Origin: Desulfobacteraceae bacterium
Lineage (GTDB): Bacteria; Desulfobacterota; DSM-4660; Desulfatiglandales; B25-G16
Length of the DNA: 7,092 nucleotides
Direction of reading: 5' to 3'
Assembly: GCA_028572035.1 (NCBI GenBank)
Contig: JAPVWE010000062.1
Location: 1 to 7,092 of the forward strand
In this document: positions 1-5,785 of the stretch, in pieces
How positions within the stretch are numbered: the stretch's first letter is position 1
Layout of the letters: each line of letters opens with the position of its first letter
Program-made: the position numbers and the translations under genes
Notes under the pieces: generated by a model
The model's input: the letters and a program-made list of their open reading frames with translations, nothing else
Database searches by the model: none
Told to the model about the DNA's origin: nothing

Positions 1-49
1 ATAGGTTAGCTTACACTATGACTTAGCCCTGACATGCGAGTGGCCACAA

Positions 50-78
50 TTGACACACAACCGTGATTTCTCTATACT
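50..78 (+). promoter_or_regulatory. Sigma70-type promoter of the metallophosphoesterase gene
   Basis: A perfect -35 box TTGACA (50-55) is followed after exactly 17 bases by TATACT (73-78), which differs from the -10 consensus at one position. Transcription would start near 85, giving a leader of about 44 bases before the ATG at 129. This is the best promoter in the window and implies that the downstream gene is transcribed on its own by the housekeeping sigma factor. Bases 1-49 hold nothing I recognise. Confidence 0.75.
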
Positions 79-128
79 CCTTCCCAGAAAAGACAATTAT
101 TATCACTCTGTAACGGCAGAAGGAATAC

Positions 129-1343
129 ATGGTTTTTTTCCTCATCGCAGTCAGTATTTTGATCCTGATCTATGGGTATATTGGATGGCGCCTTATCATT
201 CCCGTAGGACTCAGTCCCTCCTGGAACGCAATTCTATGGGCAATACTGATATTGTTTATGCCCATGACACCAATCTCCATTCTCCTACGAATCTACGGGT
301 TTAACGCTTTTTGGAGTGATATATTGTCATGGGCTGCATATATGAGCCTGGGATTTTTTTTCCTGGTATTCACTTTTCTGATTATCCGAGACCTAACCTT
401 GCTGGTCATACGTGGTGTAAAAAGGTCTTTCACTCTCGCACGCAGTGTTATCACCTCTGAGGCCAGTTCTATCGAACCTATAGCCCCTGATCGTCGCCGG
501 TTCATTTTTCGTTCCATAAACCTAGGTATTTTGGGCATTTCAGGAACTCTTGTGGGTTACGGCTTATACGAGGCTCGGCACCGCCCTGATATCGTTAAGG
601 TTTCGGTTCCTATCCATGATCTACCAAATGATCTTGAAGGGTTTCGTATCCTCCAGATTACTGATATTCATGTTAGCCCCACAATCAAGAGGAACTATGT
701 GCAAGCCATTGTCGATCAAGTAAGTAACCAAAACCCAGATGTAATTGTTTTCACTGGTGACCTTGCAGACGGCTCGGTCCCAATTCTGCGTGATGATGTG
801 GCTCCCCTGAAGGATCTATCTGCACCTTATGGGTCCTACTTTGTTACGGGTAACCATGAGTATTACGTAGGAGTGGAAGCTTGGGTGGAGGAAATAGCTC
901 GGATTGGTTTTACAGTACTGCTAAACGAGCATCGAGTTATACAGCACGGCGCAGGTCGTATTCTTATGGCTGGCGTGACAGATTACAACGCCGGCCAATT
1001 TCTCAGAGACCACGCTTCCAGTCCAGATATCGCCTTGTCTGGTGCTACGGCATCCCATGTAAAGGTACTTTTAGCCCATCAGCCACGCAGTGTATTTGCT
1101 TCTGCCAAGGCCGGTTTCGACCTTCAAATCTCTGGCCACACGCATGGAGGACAGTTCTTTCCATGGAATTTCCTCGTAGGCCTGCAGCAACCTTATGTTG
1201 TCGGCCTCCATCAGTATGAGAAGACCTGGATTTATGTGAGTCGCGGTGCTGGATACTGGGGGCCACCTCTTCGCCTGGGTATACCTTCTGAGATAACAAT
1301 AATCACCCTAACCAGACCAAAGCATGGCATAAATACAGTATAG
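129..1343 (+). CDS. Membrane-anchored calcineurin-like metallophosphoesterase (YkuE/YaeI type)
   Basis: Predicted two-metal phosphoesterase of the calcineurin-like superfamily, held in the inner membrane. The N-terminal 150 residues are hydrophobic, with likely membrane segments near 2-25, 33-53, 66-88 and 130-147. The catalytic domain (about 157-396) carries the family motifs in order: TDIH (Asp179, His181), GDLADG (Asp211), GNHEY (Asn242, His243), LLAHQP (His317) and SGHTHGGQ (His337, His339). All expected metal ligands are present, so it should be active. Family members include the Tat-exported YkuE of Bacillus and YaeI of E. coli; some relatives act on lipid A precursors, but the substrate here cannot be read from the sequence. 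An internal twin-arginine-like motif (DRRRFIF, 121-127) precedes the last hydrophobic segment. The ATG start is supported by AAGGA at 120-124 and by the promoter at 50-78. No clear terminator follows the gene. Confidence 0.92.
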   Translation: MVFFLIAVSILILIYGYIGWRLIIPVGLSPSWNAILWAILILFMPMTPISILLRIYGFNAFWSDILSWAAYMSLGFFFLVFTFLIIRDLTLLVIRGVKRSFTLARSVITSEASSIEPIAPDRRRFIFRSINLGILGISGTLVGYGLYEARHRPDIVKVSVPIHDLPNDLEGFRILQITDIHVSPTIKRNYVQAIVDQVSNQNPDVIVFTGDLADGSVPILRDDVAPLKDLSAPYGSYFVTGNHEYYVGVEAWVEEIARIGFTVLLNEHRVIQHGAGRILMAGVTDYNAGQFLRDHASSPDIALSGATASHVKVLLAHQPRSVFASAKAGFDLQISGHTHGGQFFPWNFLVGLQQPYVVGLHQYEKTWIYVSRGAGYWGPPLRLGIPSEITIITLTRPKHGINTV

Positions 1344-1860
1344 AAAAAGCAGAATCTAGGATCGATGCTTCTGAAAAGGAAAAACAGGCCAGTCCGGCTG
1401 TCGAGATGTACCCCCTGCGCATATGGAGCAACACTTAAGGCAGGTCATTTATGCCCGCCATAAGCTTGCAAAAAGGCGTTACGATGGTCAAACTCTCACA
1501 CAAAATAATTTCCAGTCAGCCTAAGCCTTCGCCACTACAGCCATTCAAAAAACCTTACTCTTAATTCTATCTATTGTTAACCTATCTTTAAATGGAATGT
1601 CTGGATGGGTGGGTGAGGATAATTGCTGAGCCAGCTGATCTTCAGATCGCCCTATAGACCATGAAGGCACCCAAGTTCCTTCTGTCCCTCCGAATCAATT
1701 GTAGTTTCCCAGTATCGGTTTCCCAGGTCAAGGGGAAAAATATCCTTCATAAAGAGAAAGATCATTTCCTTTTATCCATTCCAACGGATGGTTCGTGGGA
1801 AATTATTGCAGCGAAAGACAAGAATTTCCTGTTTCGCTATTTTATGCTGTTACTTTATGC
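1344..1860. other. Long intergenic region without a convincing gene
   Basis: About 520 bases separate the phosphoesterase gene from the promoter of the MerR-like gene. I see no homologue of a known protein or RNA here. Two small plus-strand frames exist. One of 37 codons (1451-1564) has AGG at 1442-1444, six bases before its ATG. One of 67 codons (1661-1864) has no ribosome binding site. Neither has recognisable content, so neither is called as a gene. A short inverted repeat GATCT-TC-AGATC lies near 1639-1650, and a weak one (CAGAA/TTCTG) sits just after the phosphoesterase stop without a T-tract. The stretch may be degraded sequence or may hold an unrecognised regulatory element. Confidence 0.4.
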
Positions 1861-1890
1861 TTGACATTTTTGATTTTTCATGTAATTAGA
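1861..1890 (+). promoter_or_regulatory. Candidate promoter of the MerR-like gene
   Basis: A perfect -35 hexamer TTGACA lies at 1861-1866. The best -10 at proper spacing is weak (TAATTA, 1883-1888, spacer 16). Transcription would begin near 1895, at the edge of the palindrome at 1896-1907. A strong -35 with a poor -10 is compatible with a regulated promoter, but MerR-type promoters usually show a 19-20 base spacer, which is not obvious here. An alternative -10 TATAAG (1907-1912) has no good -35 and would leave a leader of only about a dozen bases. Confidence 0.45.
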
Positions 1891-1895
1891 GTCGA

Positions 1896-1907
1896 ACTTG
1901 TACAAGT
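1896..1907. promoter_or_regulatory. Perfect 12-bp palindrome, candidate operator
   Basis: ACTTGTACAAGT is an exact 12-bp palindrome located 23 bases before the MerR-like start codon and at the predicted transcription start. It is followed by further related elements: AAGTA is repeated at 1904-1908 and 1910-1914, and AGTACT (1911-1916) is a second short palindrome. A dimeric helix-turn-helix protein could bind here, the obvious candidate being the adjacent gene product acting on its own promoter. That link is inference from position. Confidence 0.45.
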
Positions 1908-1930
1908 ATAAGTACTAGAGGTTTGGTGCT

Positions 1931-2209
1931 ATGTATGCTGGAGAGGTCTTGAAACGAATTAATGGTCTTACCAACGACAGACTCACCTATTTTGTACGTG
2001 CCGGCTATGTCAGACCTAAAAGAATTAAGAGAAAAAGCCTTTACTTTAATGACTTTTCTGAGGAAGACGTTGAGGTGATCAGGCGTGCGTGGGAACTCAT
2101 TTCCGCGCATGATGTTAGGATAAGGGCAGCCTTTGAAAGGGTAAGAAAAGAAACTGAAGACCCACAACTCACCCTTAATTTGAGGACACCACCTAATAAT
2201 TCGGATTAA
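1931..2209 (+). CDS. Minimal MerR-type DNA-binding regulator
   Basis: A 92-residue protein consisting of little more than a MerR-type winged-helix DNA-binding domain. The helix-turn-helix spans about residues 3-24 (EVLKRINGLTNDRLTYFVRA). It is followed by a wing containing YFNDFSEEDVEVI (41-53), which matches the pattern of MerR proteins after the wing. A helix (about 50-77) could serve for dimerisation. There is no effector-binding domain and no cysteine, so it cannot sense metals in the manner of classical MerR. It probably acts as a dimer at a palindrome, possibly the one at 1896-1907. The ATG is preceded by AGAGG (1917-1921) at nine bases. The next gene in the same direction begins 224 bases later, so the two may or may not share a transcript. 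The MerR fold assignment is fairly secure; target and signal are unknown. Confidence 0.8.
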   Translation: MYAGEVLKRINGLTNDRLTYFVRAGYVRPKRIKRKSLYFNDFSEEDVEVIRRAWELISAHDVRIRAAFERVRKETEDPQLTLNLRTPPNNSD

Positions 2210-2396
2210 GACGCATATAAAGAGGACACATGGGGAAATGGGGACTATGGGGGTGAAAAATGGGATCAGCCCTTGGCATTGGACAGAATTACCTATACAG
2301 CCTAATGTCAAGAATGTCGCCTTGGCACTAATGCGGAAACAAAGGTTAAGAAAGTAAGTGGTAAATCCTTAAGAGACCCCCAAATGATAACTAGGG

Positions 2397-2431
2397 CCTT
2401 TTCAAGAAAAGGTAGAGACGAGGAGAAAAGG
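2397..2431 (+). promoter_or_regulatory. Leader hairpin with alternative partner over the translation start region
   Basis: CCTTTTC (2397-2403) and GAAAAGG (2406-2412) form a perfect seven-pair inverted repeat with a two-base gap. A second exact copy of GAAAAGG lies at 2425-2431, overlapping the ribosome binding site AGGAG (2421-2425) and ending two bases before the TTG start. The left arm can therefore pair with either copy; the second pairing would cover the initiation region. The upstream part of this 224-base gap (2210-2396) holds a direct repeat CCTTGGCA at 2271-2278 and 2320-2327, and no recognisable gene. Regulation is inference. Confidence 0.35.
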
Positions 2432-2433
2432 CA

Positions 2434-3807
2434 TTGTCCATAGAGATAGAGAAATCTGTATTAGAAAAGGCATGCAGGGAAATGATTGAAACCATCCTTT
2501 TCTGTCTTCCCAATGCCTTCAAGGGCACCATCTATCGAATTGGAAAGCCACCGGAGCTTATTGCAGAAAGAATCACCTCAGGAATAATTGGCGATGGAAG
2601 AGAGAAGATCTCATGGGGTTTTCCGGTAAAATCCGGATACAATCCCCCGGGTAAACCATGGGTCGATTACAGGGATCAACCAGGTCGTCCCCTTGAGGCC
2701 ATGTCCTGGTGCGTTGAGAAACAGAAAAGCTGGACTTCGGAAGATCCAAGAAACGATGCTCGAAATCTCAGGTTTCAGGTTGAAGGAATAGAGGAAGATT
2801 TCCACCATATGGAACCGGTGCTTGTCCCCAAATCGGATCTTAACTTAAATACCTATCCCTCCTCTGAGTATCCCAGGGATCATAAAGGAAATATCATATG
2901 GAAAGACAGTGAGCACGTTGTTGTTGCTGTCATCAAGATTCACTTCCATCCATTTACGATAAAGATCGGCAGTTATGAGACCAGAGTTACCAAGAAGCTT
3001 TCACGTTCACTCGGGACCGAATTGTTGTCTTACCAATTACGCCAGGATTCCATGAGGGCTATGCAACAGCTGGCAAAGGACAGGTTAAACGCATGCAATA
3101 TACTTGCAGACTCACTCCGGAATGCCATTACAAAGTCAGGGTTGATTTTCTCTCTTGTTAAACAGGAGGTAGGATACCTCAGGGATCAGTGGGAACAGGT
3201 TCTGCTGGAAGACCGGAAAGAAAAGAATATGAAGGTGGAAGCCATAAGAGGCCTAAATGAGATGTTGATAGCCATGGGTGAGGGATATGAAGGCCTCAGG
3301 GAGGATTTGGCTGCTGTCCAGAATAAATTCCTGGAACTCTCCCTTCCACCTGAAAAGGGGGAGAAATGGGTGATTATGCAGATAGAGGAGAGATGGAAAG
3401 AGCTTTTTAATAAATGCCCACAGGATGACCATAAGAGGACAATGATCTGGCAGACCATTGATAAGTTGAGGAAGTCTCTTTATTTTGGTCAGGATCCTGA
3501 TAACATTGCCAACTATGATAAGATCCCGGAGGAGCTTAAACGGGAGTGGGTCAATCTCATTTACAGAAATACCGATCGTTTTGATCCCTCAGCCCTTAAG
3601 AGGCTAATCAAGATACTGGGTAATCCCGTCCTTACTATCCCATCTCGGGAAAAATCCAAGAAAACCTTGACACAACTCAAGGCCCTTGCAGAGACTATGA
3701 GTCAGCTTGAACGAAATACAAATTTTCTCTTACGTGAAGTTCTGAATGGAGATGACAATGAAGTAGTTTCCAAGATCTTAAGCAATATCAGTACGGATTC
3801 CGAATAG
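2434..3807 (+). CDS. GAF-like / degenerate histidine-kinase DHp-like signalling protein without ATPase domain
   Basis: A 457-residue soluble protein I cannot assign to a named family. Residues about 10-205 look like a GAF-type sensor domain: the stretch SWCVEKQKSWTSEDPR (91-106) and a strand VVVAVIKIHF (162-171) followed by a long linking helix are typical of GAF sensors in signalling proteins. Residues about 215-258 resemble the dimerisation/phospho-acceptor helices of histidine kinases: ADSLRNAITKSG (225-236) aligns with the H-box pattern HEIRNP, but Asp226 (GAC codon at 3109-3111) stands where His is expected. No N, G1 or G2 ATP-binding motifs follow. The rest (260-457) is predicted mostly helical and charged. 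It may be a sensor or scaffold rather than a kinase. The TTG start is chosen because AGGAG (2421-2425) sits eight bases upstream. It lies downstream of the MerR-like gene, a plausible partner. Coding status is firm; domain reading is moderate. Confidence 0.8.
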   Translation: MSIEIEKSVLEKACREMIETILFCLPNAFKGTIYRIGKPPELIAERITSGIIGDGREKISWGFPVKSGYNPPGKPWVDYRDQPGRPLEAMSWCVEKQKSWTSEDPRNDARNLRFQVEGIEEDFHHMEPVLVPKSDLNLNTYPSSEYPRDHKGNIIWKDSEHVVVAVIKIHFHPFTIKIGSYETRVTKKLSRSLGTELLSYQLRQDSMRAMQQLAKDRLNACNILADSLRNAITKSGLIFSLVKQEVGYLRDQWEQVLLEDRKEKNMKVEAIRGLNEMLIAMGEGYEGLREDLAAVQNKFLELSLPPEKGEKWVIMQIEERWKELFNKCPQDDHKRTMIWQTIDKLRKSLYFGQDPDNIANYDKIPEELKREWVNLIYRNTDRFDPSALKRLIKILGNPVLTIPSREKSKKTLTQLKALAETMSQLERNTNFLLREVLNGDDNEVVSKILSNISTDSE

Positions 3808-3851
3808 AAAAACATCTTTTGAGCACCAATCCCCACTTTTCACTTAATCGA

Positions 3852-3881
3852 TGCATAAAACAGATTGCATGTATTTATGCA
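3852..3881. repeat. 8-bp inverted repeat after the GAF/DHp-like gene
   Basis: TGCATAAA (3852-3859) and TTTATGCA (3874-3881) are exact reverse complements separated by 14 bases. TGCAT occurs again inside the loop (3866-3870). It begins 45 bases after the preceding stop codon. There is no following T-tract, so it is not a standard intrinsic terminator; it could be a protein-binding site or a weak transcript-end structure. Confidence 0.4.
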
Positions 3882-4024
3882 CCTGTCTCGCCATAGAAGT
3901 TGCTAAATATTTACCACCCGCTCCCCGCAAGGCGGGCCGATCATTGGAGACACCCCAGTTAAATACTTTAAGGTTTAGCAGGACGCGGAGAAGGGCTTTG
4001 ATAACCATCGAGGATCGCTTAAGA

Positions 4025-4085
4025 AGCCCCCGCATCGCCGGGGCTCCCAATGAGTTCTCATTGGGATCAAATGGGGAGCCCTTTT
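4025..4085 (+). other. Cluster of competing hairpins ending in TTTT (candidate attenuator, terminator or REP-like element)
   Basis: Three stems overlap. Stem A pairs AGCCCC (4025-4030) with GGGGCT (4040-4045). Stem B pairs TCCCAATGAG (4045-4054) with CTCATTGGGA (4057-4066), ten perfect pairs around TT. Stem C pairs GGGCTCCC (4041-4048) with GGGAGCCC (4074-4081) and is followed directly by TTTT (4082-4085). Stem C uses bases needed by both A and B, so A+B and C exclude one another, while the inner six pairs of B can persist inside C. That layout resembles a terminator/anti-terminator switch, though the T-tract is only four long. A dispersed REP-like repeat is the alternative explanation. Confidence 0.45.
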
Positions 4086-4104
4086 ATGAATCCGAGGTTG
4101 ATCT

Positions 4105-4116
4105 GAGAATATTCTC
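4105..4116. promoter_or_regulatory. Perfect 12-bp palindrome, candidate operator
   Basis: GAGAATATTCTC is an exact 12-bp palindrome about 40 bases upstream of the extended -10 at 4157-4165, a position suitable for an activator or repressor of the lipoprotein gene. No binding protein can be named from the sequence. Confidence 0.35.
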
Positions 4117-4156
4117 GTCAAAGATGGGAATCGGGCTTTTCCTTCTGGGATATTTT

Positions 4157-4165
4157 TGGTATACT
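4157..4165 (+). promoter_or_regulatory. Extended -10 promoter of the lipoprotein gene
   Basis: TGGTATACT is an extended -10 element (TG, one base, then TATACT with five of six consensus bases). The -35 region at proper spacing (TTTTCC, 4137-4142) is poor, as is common when an extended -10 is present. Transcription would start near 4172, leaving a leader of about 64 bases before the ATG at 4236. Confidence 0.45.
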
Positions 4166-4235
4166 GACATTATTCATTTTGAAGAAGATTTCGTCAAAAC
4201 GAATAACTTGACCCTGTTACGTGTAGGAGGGAGTG

Positions 4236-5012
4236 ATGAAGGTTTCGGCAACCACAATTTCCATCTGCTTAACACTTTCCCTATGGTGCGGAGGTTGTTC
4301 GAGGGAAGAACCTCCTCCGGTACAAAAAATCAAGGAGGTGAGACCCATCAAAATCCCTGCCCCGGAAAAGGCAGAAACCTCAGTGCCCGATGAGGAGGAA
4401 AAGGCAAAAACAGGAGTGAAGGAAGGTGAAGATGTAAAGACTGCGGCCGCTGAAGAAAGGGCACTAACGAGGCCGGAGACGGATGAAAGGAAAAAAGAAA
4501 CGGCAGTGGAGGAAGTGACCGCATATTATATCGTCGAAGAAGGTGACAGCCTATCCGGTATAGCAGCGGGAGAGGATGTGTATGAAGATTCATTAAAATG
4601 GCCTATCCTTTATCGTCTTAACAAGGATAAACTTGGCAAATTACAGTTGGGAAAGGGTTTTCCGGACAGAGAGCTGGCTGAGGGGGTAAGGCTGAAAATT
4701 AGCACGCCTGATGAGATAAAGGAAAATCTAGAAAGAAGGCCCCATAACGTGTGGGTAGTTAATGTTCTGTCTGCCACGACCAGTGGAGAGATCATTCCTG
4801 CTGCAATCAGGCTTATTAACAATGGATACCTGGTCTATATCACCCGTGCCAAAGTAAAGGGAAAGGACTGGATGAGGCTCCGTGTAGGTTTTTTCAAAGA
4901 CAGGACAGAGTCCGATACAGAGGCGAAGAAGATAATGACCATGTTGAATCTTGTTAATTCCTGGGTTAGCAAGATAGGGGAAGAAGAATTTGAGGAATTT
5001 GGTGGCTATTGA
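4236..5012 (+). CDS. LysM and SPOR domain lipoprotein
   Basis: A 258-residue predicted envelope lipoprotein. A signal peptide (Lys2, hydrophobic stretch about 4-20) ends at a CGGC lipobox-like site, making Cys21 the likely lipidated residue; Ser22 gives no inner-membrane retention signal, so outer-membrane sorting is likely. Residues about 23-93 form a Glu/Lys/Pro-rich linker able to span the periplasm. A LysM domain (about 96-157: YYIVEEGDSLSGIA, then WPILYRLNKD) and a C-terminal SPOR domain (about 170-248: VWVVNVLS to WMRLRVGFF) both belong to peptidoglycan-binding families, SPOR favouring denuded glycan at division sites. The protein likely tethers the outer membrane to the wall or takes part in division. 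ATG 4236 is preferred over GTG 4233 because AGGAGG (4225-4230) sits five bases before the ATG and only two before the GTG. It converges with the HDOD gene, 41 bases apart, with no clear terminator between. Confidence 0.9.
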   Translation: MKVSATTISICLTLSLWCGGCSREEPPPVQKIKEVRPIKIPAPEKAETSVPDEEEKAKTGVKEGEDVKTAAAEERALTRPETDERKKETAVEEVTAYYIVEEGDSLSGIAAGEDVYEDSLKWPILYRLNKDKLGKLQLGKGFPDRELAEGVRLKISTPDEIKENLERRPHNVWVVNVLSATTSGEIIPAAIRLINNGYLVYITRAKVKGKDWMRLRVGFFKDRTESDTEAKKIMTMLNLVNSWVSKIGEEEFEEFGGY

Positions 5013-5053
5013 GGATCAGCCCTAACTCACTTCATATCCGCTTTTCTTTCAAT

Positions 5054-5785
5054 TTACTTACTATGACCGTCTTTGCGGGTCATCTCTGAGAGGGCCCTCT
5101 CCATCCTGAAGGCCTCTTCGAGGATAATCTTTACGTATTTGCCGCCTCTTGAGGCAGGACCAAAGGAGGCTGCCAACTTTCGGGCAAGGCCACCCACGGC
5201 AAGGAGGGGATTACGGATTTCGTGGGCCACAGCCTGGAGGGTGTATTCCACAATATCCCCTCTTTCCTCCAGGGGCTCCAGTCTAATGGGGGGCACCTCA
5301 GTATCCCACTTGATCCGGAGGTCAAAAAGGATTAGGAGGCCGATCTCCATGATCAATCCGGCAACAAAGGCCTCTTCAGGATAGCAGTTTTTCAAGTGGG
5401 CGGCAAAGGATTTGGCGATAAGGGCCCGGTAAAGCGTAGTGTGCCAGAACTCTTGGTAATCAAGGGGGCCTATTTTCCCCATAGGGAAGGTATCTCTCAA
5501 TGACAGGGAGAGGGCCATGATCCTTAGGCGCTGAAATCCTAACTTTACAACGGCCTGTCTCAACGAGGTGGTAGATTGGCGAGTTTGAAAAAAGACGCTA
5601 TTTGCCAACGTAAGCACCCGAACGGCGAGCGAGGGGTCTCTTTCGATGAGAGCGGCAAGTTCTTCAGCAGAACAGCTGTCATCCGATGCTATTTCCACAA
5701 GCCTCATGGAGACAGGAGACAGTGAGGGCAGAGAATATCCAGATTCAATTTGCTTCAGAAGATCTGCTGACACCTTTTTCTCCAT
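5054..5785 (-). CDS. Shortened HDOD domain protein with C-terminal HisKA-type helix, no ATPase
   Basis: A 243-residue protein. Residues about 5-157 match the first part of an HDOD signalling domain: a SLPSLSPVSMRLVEIASDD opening, LIERDPSLAVRVLTLANS (46-63), the TSLRQAVVKLG helix (73-83) and AFVAGLIMEIGLLIL (139-153). In the last motif Met-Glu replaces the usual HD pair, normal for non-catalytic HDOD proteins. The closing HDOD helices are missing. After a short link comes VAHEIRNPLLAVGG (186-199), an intact H-box of the HisKA dimerisation domain with His188, then a second helix and a stop; no ATP-binding domain follows. It may dimerise or accept phosphate from another kinase, or be a relic of a longer protein. 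The start is ATG at 5785-5783, with AGGGG (5795-5791) five bases upstream. An in-frame TTG at 5809 would add eight residues but has poorer spacing. HDOD and H-box assignments are firm; function is unknown. Confidence 0.85.
   Translation of the reverse strand: MEKKVSADLLKQIESGYSLPSLSPVSMRLVEIASDDSCSAEELAALIERDPSLAVRVLTLANSVFFQTRQSTTSLRQAVVKLGFQRLRIMALSLSLRDTFPMGKIGPLDYQEFWHTTLYRALIAKSFAAHLKNCYPEEAFVAGLIMEIGLLILFDLRIKWDTEVPPIRLEPLEERGDIVEYTLQAVAHEIRNPLLAVGGLARKLAASFGPASRGGKYVKIILEEAFRMERALSEMTRKDGHSK

Larger units (their letters stand above)
3808..4235. other. Non-coding, inverted-repeat-rich intergenic region
   Basis: About 430 bases lie between the GAF/DHp-like gene and the lipoprotein gene. 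A 180-codon plus-strand frame crosses it but has no start signal and no family resemblance, and its tail overlaps the lipoprotein gene out of frame; I regard it as non-coding. The region contains an 8-bp inverted repeat at 3852-3881, a small GC hairpin at 3924-3936 (CCCGC-AAG-GCGGG), the overlapping hairpin cluster at 4025-4085, a 12-bp palindrome at 4105-4116 and an extended -10 promoter at 4157-4165. TCGTCAAA occurs at 4115-4122 and again at 4191-4198. The GC-rich hairpin block contrasts with AT-richer flanks. It may be a structured RNA, a REP-like repeat or a mobile-element remnant. Confidence 0.5.

Noticed and set aside
1451..1564. 37-codon plus-strand frame with AGG six bases upstream of ATG
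   Set aside because: The start signal is acceptable, but the peptide has no recognisable feature and such short frames arise by chance; only conservation could support it.
1661..1864. 67-codon plus-strand frame in the long intergenic gap
   Set aside because: No ribosome binding site, no recognisable domain, and its end overlaps the -35 box of the following gene.
2271..2340. Sigma54-type promoter suggested by two TTGGCA motifs
   Set aside because: The GC element required at fixed distance from GG is absent for both copies.
3924..4085. Riboswitch or tRNA-like element
   Set aside because: I compared it by eye with GEMM, SAM, TPP, cobalamin and glycine consensus patterns and with tRNA arms; none of the conserved cores is present.
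3851..4393. 180-codon plus-strand frame across the hairpin region
   Set aside because: No ribosome binding site, no family resemblance, it runs through strong hairpins and overlaps the well-supported lipoprotein gene out of frame.
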